Of a stretch of 29,491 nucleotides of DNA, positions 29,301 to 29,491 are shown piece by piece. The stretch comes from Bacillota bacterium (lineage in GTDB: Bacteria > Bacillota > Clostridia > Christensenellales > SZUA-584), in the NCBI GenBank assembly GCA_023399095.1, contig JAEWQS010000099.1:1-29491 (forward strand), written 5' to 3'. Made by a program: the position numbers and the translations under genes. Numbering within the stretch: the stretch's first letter is position 1; each line of letters starts with the position of its first letter. Under the pieces are notes generated by a model. The model did not search any database. It was given only the letters and a program-made list of their open reading frames with translations, and was not told where the DNA came from.

Positions 29301-29491
29301 ATGAGTGATGAACTGAGACCCCAAGACAGTGGAGAAGAAAAAAGACCTGAAGGTGTATGGGAAGAAGACAAACACAGGTCAGAGCAGCAGGCACCACCTG
29401 TCGGCGGATATGGTTTTTACGGACAGCAGGATCAAGGCTGGAACCCCGGGCAGGCGTGGCAGCAGCCGTCCTTTACCGGCTCAGCAGCTCC
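29301..29491 (+). CDS. Gln/Pro-rich N-terminus of an incomplete protein
   Basis: Only 63 full codons are visible before the window ends. The sequence is acidic and charged first (SDELRPQDSGEEKRPEGVWE) and then rich in Gln, Gly, Pro and aromatic residues (YGFYGQQDQGWNPGQAWQQP). No membrane helix or domain is reached. Such low-complexity cytoplasmic tails often precede a membrane anchor in HtrA-type serine proteases or in septum and envelope proteins of Firmicutes. An HtrA-like protease after a two-component pair is a common arrangement, so that is my leading guess, but the sequence seen does not prove it. The ATG has AAGGAGG eight bases upstream and its own promoter. Confidence 0.75.
   Translation, partial: MSDELRPQDSGEEKRPEGVWEEDKHRSEQQAPPVGGYGFYGQQDQGWNPGQAWQQPSFTGSAA

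Overview
This 29.5-kb window looks like the chromosome of a mid-GC, Gram-positive Firmicute, probably a clostridium. The evidence is strong AGGAGG-type ribosome binding sites before nearly every gene, sigma-A-like promoters, MutS2, DUF523, a lipoprotein-anchored sugar ABC transporter, and a CheW/MCP pair. No tRNA, rRNA, CRISPR array or phage gene was seen. Species-level identity cannot be read from the sequence.

Region 1 (1-8660, minus strand) is a carbohydrate operon read right to left. It encodes a LacI-family repressor, a ketose-3-epimerase-like TIM barrel, an RbsB/RbsA/RbsC-type sugar ABC importer, a second TIM-barrel isomerase, and two Gfo/Idh/MocA oxidoreductases (the last cut by the window edge). 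The repressor gene has a sigma-A promoter and a 27-bp perfect palindrome in its leader. Two near-identical 120-bp structured repeats, duplicated terminator-like hairpins and a 113-bp MITE-like palindrome punctuate the distal half of the operon.

Region 2 (8700-12006) has an L-fucose-isomerase-like gene divergent from another TIM-barrel isomerase, then a cupin gene with a near-consensus promoter. Promoters in this region and the promoter of the first LacI gene share a CAGTGAG(T/A)GA motif, which may be the binding site of one regulator.

Region 3 (12118-20011, plus strand) is a second sugar operon. It encodes a LacI-family regulator, a zinc-dependent polyol/sugar dehydrogenase, an old-yellow-enzyme-type flavin/Fe-S reductase, a TIM-barrel isomerase, a D-allulose/D-tagatose 3-epimerase with the complete active site, a PfkB sugar kinase and a GatZ/KbaZ-family protein. 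Three copies of ACGTGCnCGGGCACGT, with the central CG usual for LacI operators, surround the regulator gene. There is no GatY/KbaY aldolase in the window. The kinase plus GatZ-like pair therefore fits a D-tagatose kinase / D-tagatose-6-phosphate 4-epimerase route to fructose 6-phosphate. Altogether the window has five xylose-isomerase-like TIM barrels, three dehydrogenases of two families and one enone-type reductase. This suggests catabolism of a rare or modified sugar by oxidation, epimerisation or elimination and phosphorylation.

Region 4 (20012-29491) is more ordinary: a TetR regulator convergent with the sugar operon, a cheW-MCP pair behind a possible sigma-28 promoter, a short-chain dehydrogenase, mutS2, a DUF523/TudS-like gene, an OmpR-type response regulator with its histidine kinase, and the start of a Gln/Pro-rich protein.
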